From Pseudomonadota bacterium (GTDB lineage Bacteria; Chloroflexota; UBA6077; JAJPHF01): a stretch of 54,288 nucleotides of DNA. Under the pieces are notes generated by a model that saw only the letters and a list, made by a program, of their open reading frames with translations, was not told where the DNA came from and did not search any database. Each line of letters opens with the position of its first letter. The first letter of the stretch is position 1. Positions 14,429-22,797 of this stretch are shown here, piece after piece. A program made the translations under genes and the position numbers. Where the stretch lies: positions 1 through 54,288 of the forward strand of contig JAJPHF010000044.1 in assembly GCA_021325365.1 (NCBI GenBank), read 5' to 3'.

Positions 14429-15867
14429 GCCGCGCGATCCAGGGACGGCTGCACTAGCCCCGACGACGGCGCGCCGGCGCCGGCCGCCTGACTCTGCAGG
14501 TAGGCGACGGCCCGATCAAGTTGCACGTCGTGGCCCGCGCGCAGGGCGGTCAGGTCGGCGGGGACGTCTTGGTCAGGGTGTACGCCTACCTTGTCGAGGA
14601 GCGCCCCATCCCCAGAGTAGACCCGCTCGATACTGAGCTGCAGCGCCGAGCCATCGGACAGGGGCGCGAACACGCTCGCCGCGACCGCTCCGGCCGTAGT
14701 CGTACCAATCAGGGTGCCCACGTGGTGCTCCTGGATCGCTGCCGCGAAGATCTCGCCCATCGACGCGGTACCGTCGTCGATGAGGACGGCGAGCGGTACG
14801 GTGAGCAGCTGATGCGCGTCCGTCACCGTGCCGGTCTCGGTGTGCCCCTGGCGATCGACCGTCTGATAGATCGGCCCGGCGGGCACGAAATCACCCAGCA
14901 GCCGAGTCCCCACGTCGAGCCGGCCGCCGCCGTTGCCTCGTAGGTCCAGGATGATGCCGTGTACGCCCTGCTGCTGAAGCTGTAGGATAGCGTCCTCGAC
15001 CTTGCCGACGACTGACGGCTCCGGGAAGCCGCGGAGCGCCACGTAGCCAATGTCCCCGGCCAACCGGCGCGACTCGACGAACGGAGCCGACACCTGGGCC
15101 CGCACCAGCGACAGCTCTTCGGTCTGCGTGCTTCCAACCCGCTGCACCCCGATTACGACCGGCGTGCCCTCCGGGCCGCGAATGTGATCGACGACCTCGT
15201 CGACCTTCCAGCCGCTGGTCGATTGCCCGTCCACGCTCTGGATGAGGTCGCCGGGTCCCAGGCCGGCCTGCTCCGCTGGGCTATTAGGGAAGACCTCGAC
15301 GATCATCGGCTCGGTGCTCTCCAGCCGTGCGCCGATGCCCCCGTAGCGGACCTCGCCCTGCTCCCACTGCTGTTCGTCACGGTAGGCGTCCGGGGTAATG
15401 AAGTGGGTATGCGCGTCGTCCACGCTGTCCGCCATACCGCCAATGGCGGCGTAGGCGAGCGTCTGCGGGGAGACGCGATCGCCGTACTGAGCGACCAACG
15501 CCTGGAACCGCTGCCGCAGCGCCATCCATTCTTGCGCGGGGTCGTCGCCGAGAACTCCTAAGCCGGGAGGCGGAGCGGCAATGCCCGCGTCACTCAGCGC
15601 GTCGTCCATGGCCGTCTGCGCGGCGTCGACGAGCTGCGCGGGGTCGAGCGGCACCGCGTAACGCTGGAGTAGTAGGCCATAGGCTTCCTGCATCGGCTGA
15701 AGGGCCGCGCTGGCCGAATTGGGATCGCCCGCGCCAGCCAGCGGCGTGGACGGCGCGGCGCCGCCCTGCGCACGCGCGCTGCCGGGAATGGTGCCTTGAA
15801 GACTCGTCAGGAGCAGCAGGGCTAGCAGCAACGAGAGGGGCCGTAACCGCGGGATGGTCCTGAGCAT
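14425..15867 (-). CDS. S41-family (CtpA-like) protease-like secreted protein lacking the general-base Lys
   Basis: A 480-residue protein with a signal peptide (LSLLLALLLLTSLQG.., likely cleavage after GSARA), a PDZ domain (~165-245, YGGIGARLE, LGPGDLIQSVDG) and an S41 catalytic domain. Nucleophile Ser369 sits in DDGTASMGEIFAAAI. In canonical CtpA the Lys of the Ser/Lys dyad lies 25 residues later in TxGKG; here that position is Ala394 (TTTAGAVAASVF). The start ATG 15867 has GGGAGAG upstream and gives the best signal peptide; an upstream Met at 15906 adds a non-hydrophobic extension. It probably acts outside the membrane, either with a different base or as a non-proteolytic PDZ binder. Confidence 0.85.
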   Translation of the reverse strand: MLRTIPRLRPLSLLLALLLLTSLQGTIPGSARAQGGAAPSTPLAGAGDPNSASAALQPMQEAYGLLLQRYAVPLDPAQLVDAAQTAMDDALSDAGIAAPPPGLGVLGDDPAQEWMALRQRFQALVAQYGDRVSPQTLAYAAIGGMADSVDDAHTHFITPDAYRDEQQWEQGEVRYGGIGARLESTEPMIVEVFPNSPAEQAGLGPGDLIQSVDGQSTSGWKVDEVVDHIRGPEGTPVVIGVQRVGSTQTEELSLVRAQVSAPFVESRRLAGDIGYVALRGFPEPSVVGKVEDAILQLQQQGVHGIILDLRGNGGGRLDVGTRLLGDFVPAGPIYQTVDRQGHTETGTVTDAHQLLTVPLAVLIDDGTASMGEIFAAAIQEHHVGTLIGTTTAGAVAASVFAPLSDGSALQLSIERVYSGDGALLDKVGVHPDQDVPADLTALRAGHDVQLDRAVAYLQSQAAGAGAPSSGLVQPSLDRAA

Positions 15868-15996
15868 GACAACTCTCCCACATCGCGGGGCCGTCCCAAG
15901 CTGCACGGCCCGGCGTTACGCGCATCTATTGCCTATTATTCCAGCCGATCGCGTCGGGCGACGCGAATTTCGGGGCCACCTGTCAGGGGAGGCTCG

Positions 15997-16046
15997 TCGT
16001 TGTCGGCGCGCGCGGCGAATTGCGAGGCCGCGCGCGCCGACAACGA
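15997..16046. terminator. 20-bp perfect inverted repeat, 10-nt loop
   Basis: Arms 15997-16016 and 16027-16046 pair exactly around GAATTGCGAG. It lies downstream of the small secreted-protein gene and upstream of the protease-like gene, both on the minus strand. No T-run follows, so termination or mRNA protection is inferred. Confidence 0.55.
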
Positions 16047-16132
16047 CTGCTGTCGGACTGACGGCGCCGTGAGGATAGAGCGCGACCGCGTGCCCAATAC
16101 GCCGATCAGCGCGGTCGCTGGGTGGGGCGCGC

Positions 16133-16414
16133 TTACTCCTGGCCGCCGGGCTGCTCGTCCTCCTGGGGACCCGCCTGCGACACGTCGGGCGTGCTGGCCA
16201 GGCGCGAGGGCTGCTGCGACTGATCCGTCACGATCACCGTGCCGGGTGCTGGGTCATGGCTCATGTTGAAGTAGTTCTCCTCGCAGCCATTCATGTAGCC
16301 GGGGCTGCTCAAGCACCAGTCCGATTGCGCCAGGGCCGCCTGCCCCCCGCTCACGAGCAGGCCGCCGAGCAGCGCCCCGCCGACTAGCAGGCCCCGGATT
16401 CCTAGCCGTTCCAT
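16133..16414 (-). CDS. Small secreted protein of unknown function
   Basis: A 93-residue protein not recognised. It begins with a good signal peptide (GLLVGGALLGGLLVSGGQAALA, cleavage probably after ALA), leaving a mature part of about 65 residues with two Cys (DWCLSSPGYMNGCEENYF), possibly a disulfide, and an acidic, Gln/Pro-rich tail. ATG 16414 is chosen over 16429 because GAGGTG lies six bases upstream. It lies upstream of the S41-like gene on the same strand but is separated by a strong hairpin. Confidence 0.6.
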   Translation of the reverse strand: MERLGIRGLLVGGALLGGLLVSGGQAALAQSDWCLSSPGYMNGCEENYFNMSHDPAPGTVIVTDQSQQPSRLASTPDVSQAGPQEDEQPGGQE

Positions 16415-16690
16415 GCCACACCTCGCCATGCCGTTGACTCCAGAATGCCTGGGCAGTTCAATCCTAGGTCCGCGTATCCGTTCCCCCTAGATTTTTCGCC
16501 GTTGGAAGCGTGGATGTCTTGTGGAGGTTCTGTGAGCAGCACGTGGCGGCCGGACCGGGCCATCCGAATTGGGATGTCGCGTCGGCATTGACACTCGCGG
16601 ATGGCCGGCCGACAATGCAACCAGAGCGGTCGCTCGGTCGCGCGGGTTGCTCCGGCCAGCCGCCCAAGCCAGCCCCGGGAGGGACATACG

Positions 16691-17293
16691 GTGCAGACGT
16701 TGAGCCCCCCGCCAATCCCGGCATCGGTCCTCACTTTCGAGGAAACCTTGCGCACGCTGGGCAACGTGCTGGATACGGCCGGCAGCGACATCGCGGTGAT
16801 CGACCTCACCGCCGCGCGCGCCCGCATCCGAGCCAGCGCCGCGCGCGTGCCGCGTGCCTGGACGCGCGACGCGCTGGCCGCCGAGGCGGAGCGCCAGCGG
16901 CGCGCGCGCGGCGCTCGGCCGGCGCCCGATCGGCGCCCCCGACAGCTCAGTCACGAGCTGCGCCTGGTGGGCGCTGCCCTGGACCGTGCCCGCGCCGGCC
17001 GCTGCACCCTCACCGTAGGCCCTGAGGAGATCGTCGGGCTGGCCGATGATGGCGCGCGCTTCGCCTACGACCGCAACCGGCTGGCGCGGCACGCCGAGCG
17101 CGTGCTGGCCGCGCGCAAGCAGCCGATCACCTGCCCCGTCTGTGACGAGCCGAGCAGTCTCTGTCCGGTCGAGCACGGCCCGGACGAGCGCGGTCCCGGG
17201 CGTACGGTCCCCACCCACCGCTGCACCGCCTGCCGCGCCTACGTAAGCCTCGTCATCCCCAGCATCGCCCTGGTCCAGCAGCGCGCGGTCTGA
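16691..17293 (+). CDS. Unknown protein with C-terminal zinc-ribbon-like Cys pairs
   Basis: A 200-residue protein not recognised. The N-terminal 45 residues include LTFEETLRTLGNVLDT; the middle is an Arg/Ala-rich helical region. The C-terminus has CPVCDEP and, about 30 residues later, CTACRAY, a likely zinc ribbon, followed by a hydrophobic strand VSLVIPSIALV. GTG 16691 with GGGAGG at 16678-16683 is the preferred start; the in-frame extension back to 16601 has no support. Zinc ribbons of this type often bind nucleic acid or protein, but no function can be assigned. Confidence 0.6.
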   Translation: MQTLSPPPIPASVLTFEETLRTLGNVLDTAGSDIAVIDLTAARARIRASAARVPRAWTRDALAAEAERQRRARGARPAPDRRPRQLSHELRLVGAALDRARAGRCTLTVGPEEIVGLADDGARFAYDRNRLARHAERVLAARKQPITCPVCDEPSSLCPVEHGPDERGPGRTVPTHRCTACRAYVSLVIPSIALVQQRAV

Positions 17294-17436
17294 CTACCCC
17301 GGGGCAGCGCGAGCAGCCCCCGCAGCCGAGCCGCGCCCCGTCCAGGCCCTGGCTTGCGCCCGGTGCCCTGCGGGCGCTAGGGTAAAGTGCCGGGCGCGAG
17401 GCGCGGGCGCCGGACGTTGGACGAGGAGAACCCACG

Positions 17437-17985
17437 ATGACGCAGACGGTGCATCCGCATCCGATGCCGCCGGAGATTGCCAAGCTCAGCCTGGACGAGA
17501 TCGCCGAGCGCTTCACGGCGCGCTTCCGCGACCGCACCGCCGACTGGCAGGCGTTCGAGGACGCGAAGATCGAGGGCTATCGCCGCGCGCAGCACCGCTT
17601 CATTGGCGCGGGCGGCTCCGGCAAGCACGGCGATGCGAGCGTGATCCCGCCCCGGGCCTTCACGCTGAGCATCATGTACGTGCCGCCCGGCCAGGGCAAC
17701 GCTCCGCACACTCACGAAGTCGAGGAGATCTTCTTCGTGCTGCAGGGCTACCTGACGGCATTCGTGCAGGACGAGAGCGGCCGGCGGATCGACGTGAAGC
17801 TGGGGCCCTGGGAGTGCATCGCCTGCCCGCCCGGGGTGATTCACGGCTATGTCAACGAGAGCCTGGAGCCGGTCTACTTCCAGGTGATGCTAGGCACGGC
17901 CCGCCCGGATCTGATGGGCTACACGGACCCCGAGCTATTTGCGCGTCGGGGCGCCCATCTGGAAGCGGGAGGGAAACAAGGCTGA
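17437..17985 (+). CDS. Cupin-domain protein
   Basis: A 182-residue protein with one cupin barrel: GQGNAPHTHEVEEIFFVLQG (~88-107) supplies the metal-binding His-x-His and Glu, and CPPGVIHGYVNE (~128) the second motif His. Cupins of this kind are dioxygenases, isomerases or binding proteins; the substrate is unknown. The N-terminal 60 residues are helical and outside the barrel. GAGGAGAA precedes the ATG. It converges on the second luciferase-like gene, with a 24-bp hairpin between them. Confidence 0.85.
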   Translation: MTQTVHPHPMPPEIAKLSLDEIAERFTARFRDRTADWQAFEDAKIEGYRRAQHRFIGAGGSGKHGDASVIPPRAFTLSIMYVPPGQGNAPHTHEVEEIFFVLQGYLTAFVQDESGRRIDVKLGPWECIACPPGVIHGYVNESLEPVYFQVMLGTARPDLMGYTDPELFARRGAHLEAGGKQG

Positions 17986-17989
17986 GTCA

Positions 17990-18038
17990 CCGGGCTGGCA
18001 TGTATGTTTGACCAGGTCAAACATACATGCCAGCCCGG
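17990..18038. terminator. 24-bp perfect inverted repeat between convergent genes
   Basis: Arms 17990-18013 and 18015-18038 pair exactly with one unpaired base at the centre. It begins five bases after the cupin stop and ends ten bases before the stop of the minus-strand monooxygenase, as expected for a bidirectional terminator. There is no T-run outside the stem, although TGTATGTTTG lies within it. Confidence 0.7.
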
Positions 18039-18047
18039 GCCGGATGT

Positions 18048-19115
18048 CTAGCTGACAGGGAGGGCGCCGAGGACCTGGTCGGTAAAGCGGTCCATCGAGC
18101 GCAGTACCTCGTCGTTGGCCAGGCCGCCGAGCGCGAACAGAAAGAGCAGGTGCGTCAGTCCTAGCTCTTCGCGCAGGCGGGCGATGGTCTCGCGACAGGC
18201 GGCCGGGTCCCCGACGATCACCCGTCCCCGCGCCTGCATCTCCTCGAACGGCATCTCGCGCGTGCGCTCGATGACCGGCTCGTGCGCCTTGAAGGCCGCG
18301 TAGTTCCCGTGGACCCCCGCTAGCTCGCGGGCCTGCTTCGCCGAGCCCTGGTAGTACTCCAGCCCGCGCCGGCCCACGGCGCGCGCCTCCGCCGCGCTGA
18401 CACCCGCGTACGTGTGGTACGTACCCAGCACGCGCTCGCCCGCCGGCGGGTGGCCGGCGGCGCGATAAGCCTCGCGGTAGAGGTCGATCCGCTCCTTCAG
18501 GCCCTCGATGTCGTGCAGGAAACCGATCGTCATCATGCCATAGCCGCGCTCGCCGGCCCAGCGGAAGCTTTCGGGCGTGGCGGTGGCGGCGAGCCAGACG
18601 GGCGGGTGCGGCTGTTGCACCGGCTTGGGCAGCACGTAGAGCTGGTCGTAGTCGTAGTCGGCGCTGTGGTAAGTCAGCCGCTCGCTGGTCCACGCCCGGA
18701 GGATGATGTCGAGGTGTTCGTAGAAGCGCTCGCGCGCCCGGTCGAGCGGCGCGCCCAGGTTGTCGGCTTCGAGCTTCTGGAAGCCCAGCCCCACGCCGAA
18801 GTCGAAGCGGCCGCCGGTCAGCACGTCCACGGTGGCATAGTCCTCGGCGAGGCGCAGCGGGTTGTGGAACGGCAGCAGCGCCACGCCCGTACCGAAGCGC
18901 AGGCGGCGCGTCTGCACGGCCAGCGCGGGGATGACGATCTGCGGGCTGGGGATCATGCCGCCGAAGCCGTGGAAGTGGTGCTCCGCGATCCAGTAGCTGC
19001 CGAAGCCCAGCGCCTCGGCGTGGCGCGCCTGCTCCGCGAGCGCGCCGTAGAAGGCGGCGCTGTCGACCGCCGGGTCGGGATAAAACGTCGGGAGCTGGAA
19101 GATGCCGTATTCCAC
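18048..19115 (-). CDS. Luciferase-like flavin/F420-dependent monooxygenase
   Basis: A 355-residue luciferase-family enzyme, only distantly like the one at 9709. Signatures: YGIFQLPTFYPDP at strand 1, YWIAEHHFHGFGGMIPSPQ, LRFGTGVALLPFHNPLRLAED, GRFDFGVGLGFQKLE and GRVIVGDPAACRETIARL near the C-terminus. The GTG at 19115 follows GAGGTGAGAGAC and aligns with the family start; the longer ATG-initiated reading to 19181 adds an Arg-rich stretch without homology features. FMN or F420 is the likely cofactor. Substrate is unknown. Confidence 0.87.
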   Translation of the reverse strand: MEYGIFQLPTFYPDPAVDSAAFYGALAEQARHAEALGFGSYWIAEHHFHGFGGMIPSPQIVIPALAVQTRRLRFGTGVALLPFHNPLRLAEDYATVDVLTGGRFDFGVGLGFQKLEADNLGAPLDRARERFYEHLDIILRAWTSERLTYHSADYDYDQLYVLPKPVQQPHPPVWLAATATPESFRWAGERGYGMMTIGFLHDIEGLKERIDLYREAYRAAGHPPAGERVLGTYHTYAGVSAAEARAVGRRGLEYYQGSAKQARELAGVHGNYAAFKAHEPVIERTREMPFEEMQARGRVIVGDPAACRETIARLREELGLTHLLFLFALGGLANDEVLRSMDRFTDQVLGALPVS

Positions 19116-19235
19116 GTCTCTCACCTCGTGCGGCGAATGATAGCGCCGCCGCGCGGGCCGCACTAGTGCCGCGCCGGGCACCCATAGCCGCCGGCGGGTC
19201 CGCCGGGCGCGCCACCAGGCACCCCATCCCGCGCG

Positions 19236-20852
19236 TTAGCCGTAGAGGATCGTCGAGTAGATCTCCGGTCGCACCAGCGCCTCGACCACAGTCGGCCCGT
19301 CGGCGCGCAGCGCGGCTGCGAAGGCCGCCCGGAACTCCTCGGGGGTCCGCGCGACTCGGGCCGGCACGCCAAAGTACTCCGCGGCCGGGTGGGGCGCCTC
19401 CGTCACTTCCACGCCGCTGTAAGCGTAGTGCTTGCGCTCCTGCTTCACCTTGATCAGCGCGAGCCAGCTATCGTTGAGCACCACGAACGGAATGGGCAGC
19501 TTGAGCCGCGCGGCCGTCGCCATCTCGCCGGCCATCATCAGGAAGCAGCCATCGCCCATCACCGCCGCCACGGGGCGCTCGGGCCGAGCCAGCTTGGCGG
19601 CCAGCGCGGCCGGGATAGCGTAGCCCATCGACGACCAACCGTTTGAGACGAGCAGCGTCTCCGGCTCCGTGACGCGCCACTGGGTCGCCACCAGGTGGGT
19701 GTGCGCGCCCACGTCGCAGGCGAGCACGCCGTCGCGCGGAAACAGCTCGCGCATCACGTCGAGCGCCTGCCAGGGCTGGAACCCCTCGCCTGGCACGCGG
19801 ATACTGGCCTCGAGGTGCGCCCGGAACGCGGCCAGGTCGGCGTCGCGCCACTCGTTGCGGGTGGGCGGCAGCGTGGCCAGGCGGCGGACGGCGTCGTCGA
19901 GGTCGCCGAGCGCCTGGTGCTCCAGTCGCACCGAGCCGTCGACGTCGGCCGGCTCGGCGTCGACGTGGACGAACGGTATTGGGGGCAGCCACTCCTCGTA
20001 GCTGATCTCTACGGGATCGTAGCCGATGCCGACCACGAGGTCGGCCTGCGCCAGGTAGTCCTCGATGGTCTTGCGGCGCACCCGCCCGACGACGCCGAGC
20101 CACAGCGGGTGGTCCTCGGGCACCACGCCCTTTGCCATGTTCGTCGTGACGAAGGGCAGGTGGTGCGCCTCCAGGAAGCGCCGCAGGGCGGCGCGCGCGC
20201 GGGTGCGATACAGGCTGAAGCCGAGCGCCGCCACCGGCCGGCGCGCCCGCGCCAATAGCTCCCCCACGCGCGCCAGGTCGGCGTCGCGGACGGGCGGCGC
20301 CTCGGCGGCGTGCGGCCAACACGCGCCCGTTGACCGCGCGACCTGCGCGGGGAGCACGGCCACGTCCTCGGGCAGGTCCAGGTGAACCGGCCCGGGCGGC
20401 TCGGCCCCGGCGAGGGCGAGCGCCTCGTCGATCATGGGGGCTACGCTGTCCGGCGCGAGCTGGAAGCTGGCCTTGGTCAGCGGCCGATACAACGCCTGGT
20501 GGTCGAGGCGCATCTGCACCCGGCGGCCCAGCTGCGCCGTGGCCACCTGGCCCGTAATGGCGAGCGCCGGCGACCGATCCAGCCAGGCGTTGCCGATCCC
20601 GGTGGTCAAATTCGTGGCCCCGGGCCCTACGGTTGCCACGGCGACGCCCGGCACGCCGCTCACCCGGCCGGTCACGTCGGCCATGAAGCCGGCGGCCCCC
20701 TCGTGGCTCACCAGCACAAACTCGATGCCGACCCGCCGCATCGCGTCGATGATCGCCAGTACCTGGCCGCTCGGGATGCCGAAGGCATGGCGCACGCCGG
20801 CGGCGTGCAGCCGCTCGGCAATCAGGTCGGCGTTGGTACGGTAGTCCGCCAT
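19236..20852 (-). CDS. Thiamine diphosphate-dependent enzyme, acetolactate synthase large-subunit family
   Basis: A 538-residue three-domain ThDP enzyme. Catalytic Glu51 is in VSHEGAAGFMADVTGR, the central NAD/FAD-like domain follows, and the cofactor motif MGDGCFLMMAGEMATA ends in LPIPFVVLNDS. ATVGPGATNLTTGIGNAWLD is typical of the IlvB/benzoylformate group. It is short for IlvB (usually ~560-600), the family's quinone/FAD loop is not obvious, and no small subunit or ilv gene is nearby, so a different 2-oxoacid (decarboxylase, sulfopyruvate- or phosphonopyruvate-type) is possible. Ribosome site GAGAGGGGCAGG precedes the ATG. Confidence 0.85.
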   Translation of the reverse strand: MADYRTNADLIAERLHAAGVRHAFGIPSGQVLAIIDAMRRVGIEFVLVSHEGAAGFMADVTGRVSGVPGVAVATVGPGATNLTTGIGNAWLDRSPALAITGQVATAQLGRRVQMRLDHQALYRPLTKASFQLAPDSVAPMIDEALALAGAEPPGPVHLDLPEDVAVLPAQVARSTGACWPHAAEAPPVRDADLARVGELLARARRPVAALGFSLYRTRARAALRRFLEAHHLPFVTTNMAKGVVPEDHPLWLGVVGRVRRKTIEDYLAQADLVVGIGYDPVEISYEEWLPPIPFVHVDAEPADVDGSVRLEHQALGDLDDAVRRLATLPPTRNEWRDADLAAFRAHLEASIRVPGEGFQPWQALDVMRELFPRDGVLACDVGAHTHLVATQWRVTEPETLLVSNGWSSMGYAIPAALAAKLARPERPVAAVMGDGCFLMMAGEMATAARLKLPIPFVVLNDSWLALIKVKQERKHYAYSGVEVTEAPHPAAEYFGVPARVARTPEEFRAAFAAALRADGPTVVEALVRPEIYSTILYG

Positions 20853-20941
20853 TCCTGCCCCTCTCGCGTGCTCCGGCTACTGTACACTCTGACCGCGGAC
20901 GAGGCCAGCGGCGCCAGTACGCGGGGGAGCGCGACGGAGCG

Positions 20942-22324
20942 TCAGGCGGGCGTCACCTGAACGTCGCTGAAGCAGCCGAGGGTAGTTACGCGGGCCCAGA
21001 GGCCGATGCCGCCCGCGGTGTCCACGATGCCGCGCTCGTCGAACAGCGTCTTGCCGTCGATGCTCGCGGCCACCCGGTCGCCCTGCACTGTCACGCTCAA
21101 GTCGTGGGCCTCGTCGCCGCGCGTCAGGTAGTGCTCCTCCCGAACCCAGCGGATGTGGCCGTGCAGATAGCGGTGGAGCGCTACGGTGTCATGGATCGCG
21201 CTCGCCACGAGCACGTAGAAGTCGCCGGGGTCGCGCAGGCCGAAAACCAGCCCGGCGTCCATCGCCGTGCCGGCGCCGAGCGGCGGCCGCTGCAGGTAGT
21301 AGCGGCCGCTCACGCGGAACCCGCCATTCGTGCCGAAGCTCGCGTCGGGCTCCAGCGCCACGAGCCCCATCTTCTCGCTGCCGGGGCGCGGCGGCTCGCT
21401 GTAGACACGGCAGTAGCCTTGATCCGTCGGCTGCCACTCGCCGAGCAGCACCTGGCTGTCGCTCGGCGGCGCGTCGGTCGCCGCGAAGGGCCACTCCTCG
21501 GCGTGGCCGATGCCGGCCGGCGGGTTGGGGATCGGCCCGCGATCGATGTACCAGCCCGCGAAGATGATCGCCGCGAAGGCCAGGCCCACCAGCACGCCGA
21601 CCAGGACACCGTGGCGCCCGAGCAGCTCGGCGAGGCGCCCCGTCAGCCAGTCGGCGATACGACCGCACTCCTCGCGCGCCCGGGCGTCGGTGTGGTGCCG
21701 GAACAGCCAGAAAGCGAACAGTGCGCCGAAGACTGCGCCCGCGTCGTTGGTCAGGATGTCCGTCATCGTGTCGGCGTTCGACTTTTGCAGGTTCGCGTTG
21801 CCGAACCAATCGAATGCGAACTCGACCAGCTCCCAGCTCGCGCCCAGCGCCATCCCAAACAGCATGGCGCCAAACGCCGCCAGCCCGTCCGGAATGTCGA
21901 GCCTGTGGCACTCGCGGTAGCCGAGCAGCAGGAAGGTCGCCACGCCCGTGGCCAGGAAGATCTCGGCGGGATGGACCAGCTTGTCCCAGTAGGTAAAGAT
22001 CTCGAAGAGCTTGAGCGACTCGGAGGTGTACTGCAAGAACATGCCGAAGACGAAGGTCAGCTCCAGCGCCCGCGGCACGCGCCAGCCGCTAAAGTGCGTA
22101 ATGAGTACGGGGATGAGCGTGACGAGGACGCCCATCCCCGCCACCGTCGCGCCGTCGCGGTTGCCGCTCGCGAGCTGCCCGATCGTCAGGGCGACAAGGA
22201 GCGCCCGCAGCAGCCACGATTCCCAGTGGCGTCTACGACCTGGGTCCTCGCGCGCCGCGGGTGCCGGCGCGGACGCCTCCTCGCCCCGCCGCGGGATTGG
22301 CCGCCGGGTTGACACGTCGCTCAT
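20942..22324 (-). CDS. Membrane protein: YjdF/DUF2238-like domain fused to a jelly-roll-like extracellular domain
   Basis: A 460-residue two-part protein. Residues ~35-265 hold six or more membrane helices with an acidic/His pattern between them (YWDKLVHPAEIFLATGVATF, GASWELVEFAFDWFG, DTMTDILTNDAGAVFGALFAFW) resembling the DUF2238/YjdF membrane family. After a last helix (LVGLAFAAIIFAGWYID) comes a ~180-residue beta-rich domain (GGFRVSGRYYLQRPP, GLVFGLRDPGDFYVLVAS, VQGDRVAASIDGKTLFDERG) that looks like a concanavalin/LamG or sugar-binding jelly roll, presumably outside the cell. The fusion is unusual. Function is unknown; surface sensing or polysaccharide binding is speculative. Confidence 0.7.
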   Translation of the reverse strand: MSDVSTRRPIPRRGEEASAPAPAAREDPGRRRHWESWLLRALLVALTIGQLASGNRDGATVAGMGVLVTLIPVLITHFSGWRVPRALELTFVFGMFLQYTSESLKLFEIFTYWDKLVHPAEIFLATGVATFLLLGYRECHRLDIPDGLAAFGAMLFGMALGASWELVEFAFDWFGNANLQKSNADTMTDILTNDAGAVFGALFAFWLFRHHTDARAREECGRIADWLTGRLAELLGRHGVLVGVLVGLAFAAIIFAGWYIDRGPIPNPPAGIGHAEEWPFAATDAPPSDSQVLLGEWQPTDQGYCRVYSEPPRPGSEKMGLVALEPDASFGTNGGFRVSGRYYLQRPPLGAGTAMDAGLVFGLRDPGDFYVLVASAIHDTVALHRYLHGHIRWVREEHYLTRGDEAHDLSVTVQGDRVAASIDGKTLFDERGIVDTAGGIGLWARVTTLGCFSDVQVTPA

Positions 22325-22370
22325 CGCACCTCCCTCGCTGCCACCTGGGCGCCCAGGCGCTACGCCCCGG

Positions 22371-22408
22371 CGAGCGGCACGTCTCCTACGCAGGGAGCGT
22401 GCCGCTCG
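22371..22408. terminator. Hairpin between hspR and the fused membrane protein gene
   Basis: CGAGCGGCACG (22371-22381) pairs with CGTGCCGCTCG (22398-22408); inner TCTCC and GGGAG extend the stem. It lies 42 bases after the hspR stop on the minus strand and is a likely terminator of the dnaJ-hspR unit. Confidence 0.6.
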
Positions 22409-22449
22409 CTAGCGAGTCGCCCGCTCCAGCGGGGCAACGGCGGAGGCGC

Positions 22450-22788
22450 TCAAGGGGCGCGCCGGGCCCGCGGCTCGTTGGCGACGGCCTCGAGCCGCTG
22501 GCGCAGCTCTTGTAGCTCCTGCTCCTGGTGGCGCAGCTTGTCGGTGAGCCGAATGATCACCTCGACGCCGGCCAGGTTCACGCCCAGGTCCTCAATCAGC
22601 CGCTTGATCTGCATCGCGCGCTGGATGTCCTCGGGCGAGTACAGACGGATATTGCCCTTCGAGCGCGACGGCGCGATCAGGCCCGCGCGCTCGTAGTAGC
22701 GCAGCGTCTGCGGGTGTACGTTTAGCAGGCGCGCGGCCACGCTAATGACGAAGCACGCCGTCTCCTCGTGCTGTGCACCGCTGCTCAT
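22450..22788 (-). CDS. hspR: MerR-family heat-shock repressor HspR
   Basis: A 112-residue repressor. The N-terminal MerR winged helix reads FVISVAARLLNVHPQTLRYYERAGLIAPSRS then NIRLYSPEDIQRAMQIKRL, closely matching HspR; a C-terminal coiled coil follows (DKLRHQEQELQELRQRL). HspR binds HAIR operators (CTTGAGT-N7-ACTCAAG type) and represses chaperone genes, with DnaK as co-repressor in known systems. A HAIR-like site overlaps the promoter upstream of the partner dnaJ gene, nine bases away on the same strand, so the unit is probably autoregulated. dnaK and grpE, normally in the same operon, are absent here. Confidence 0.92.
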   Translation of the reverse strand: MSSGAQHEETACFVISVAARLLNVHPQTLRYYERAGLIAPSRSKGNIRLYSPEDIQRAMQIKRLIEDLGVNLAGVEVIIRLTDKLRHQEQELQELRQRLEAVANEPRARRAP

Positions 22789-22797
22789 GCCGGCCTC

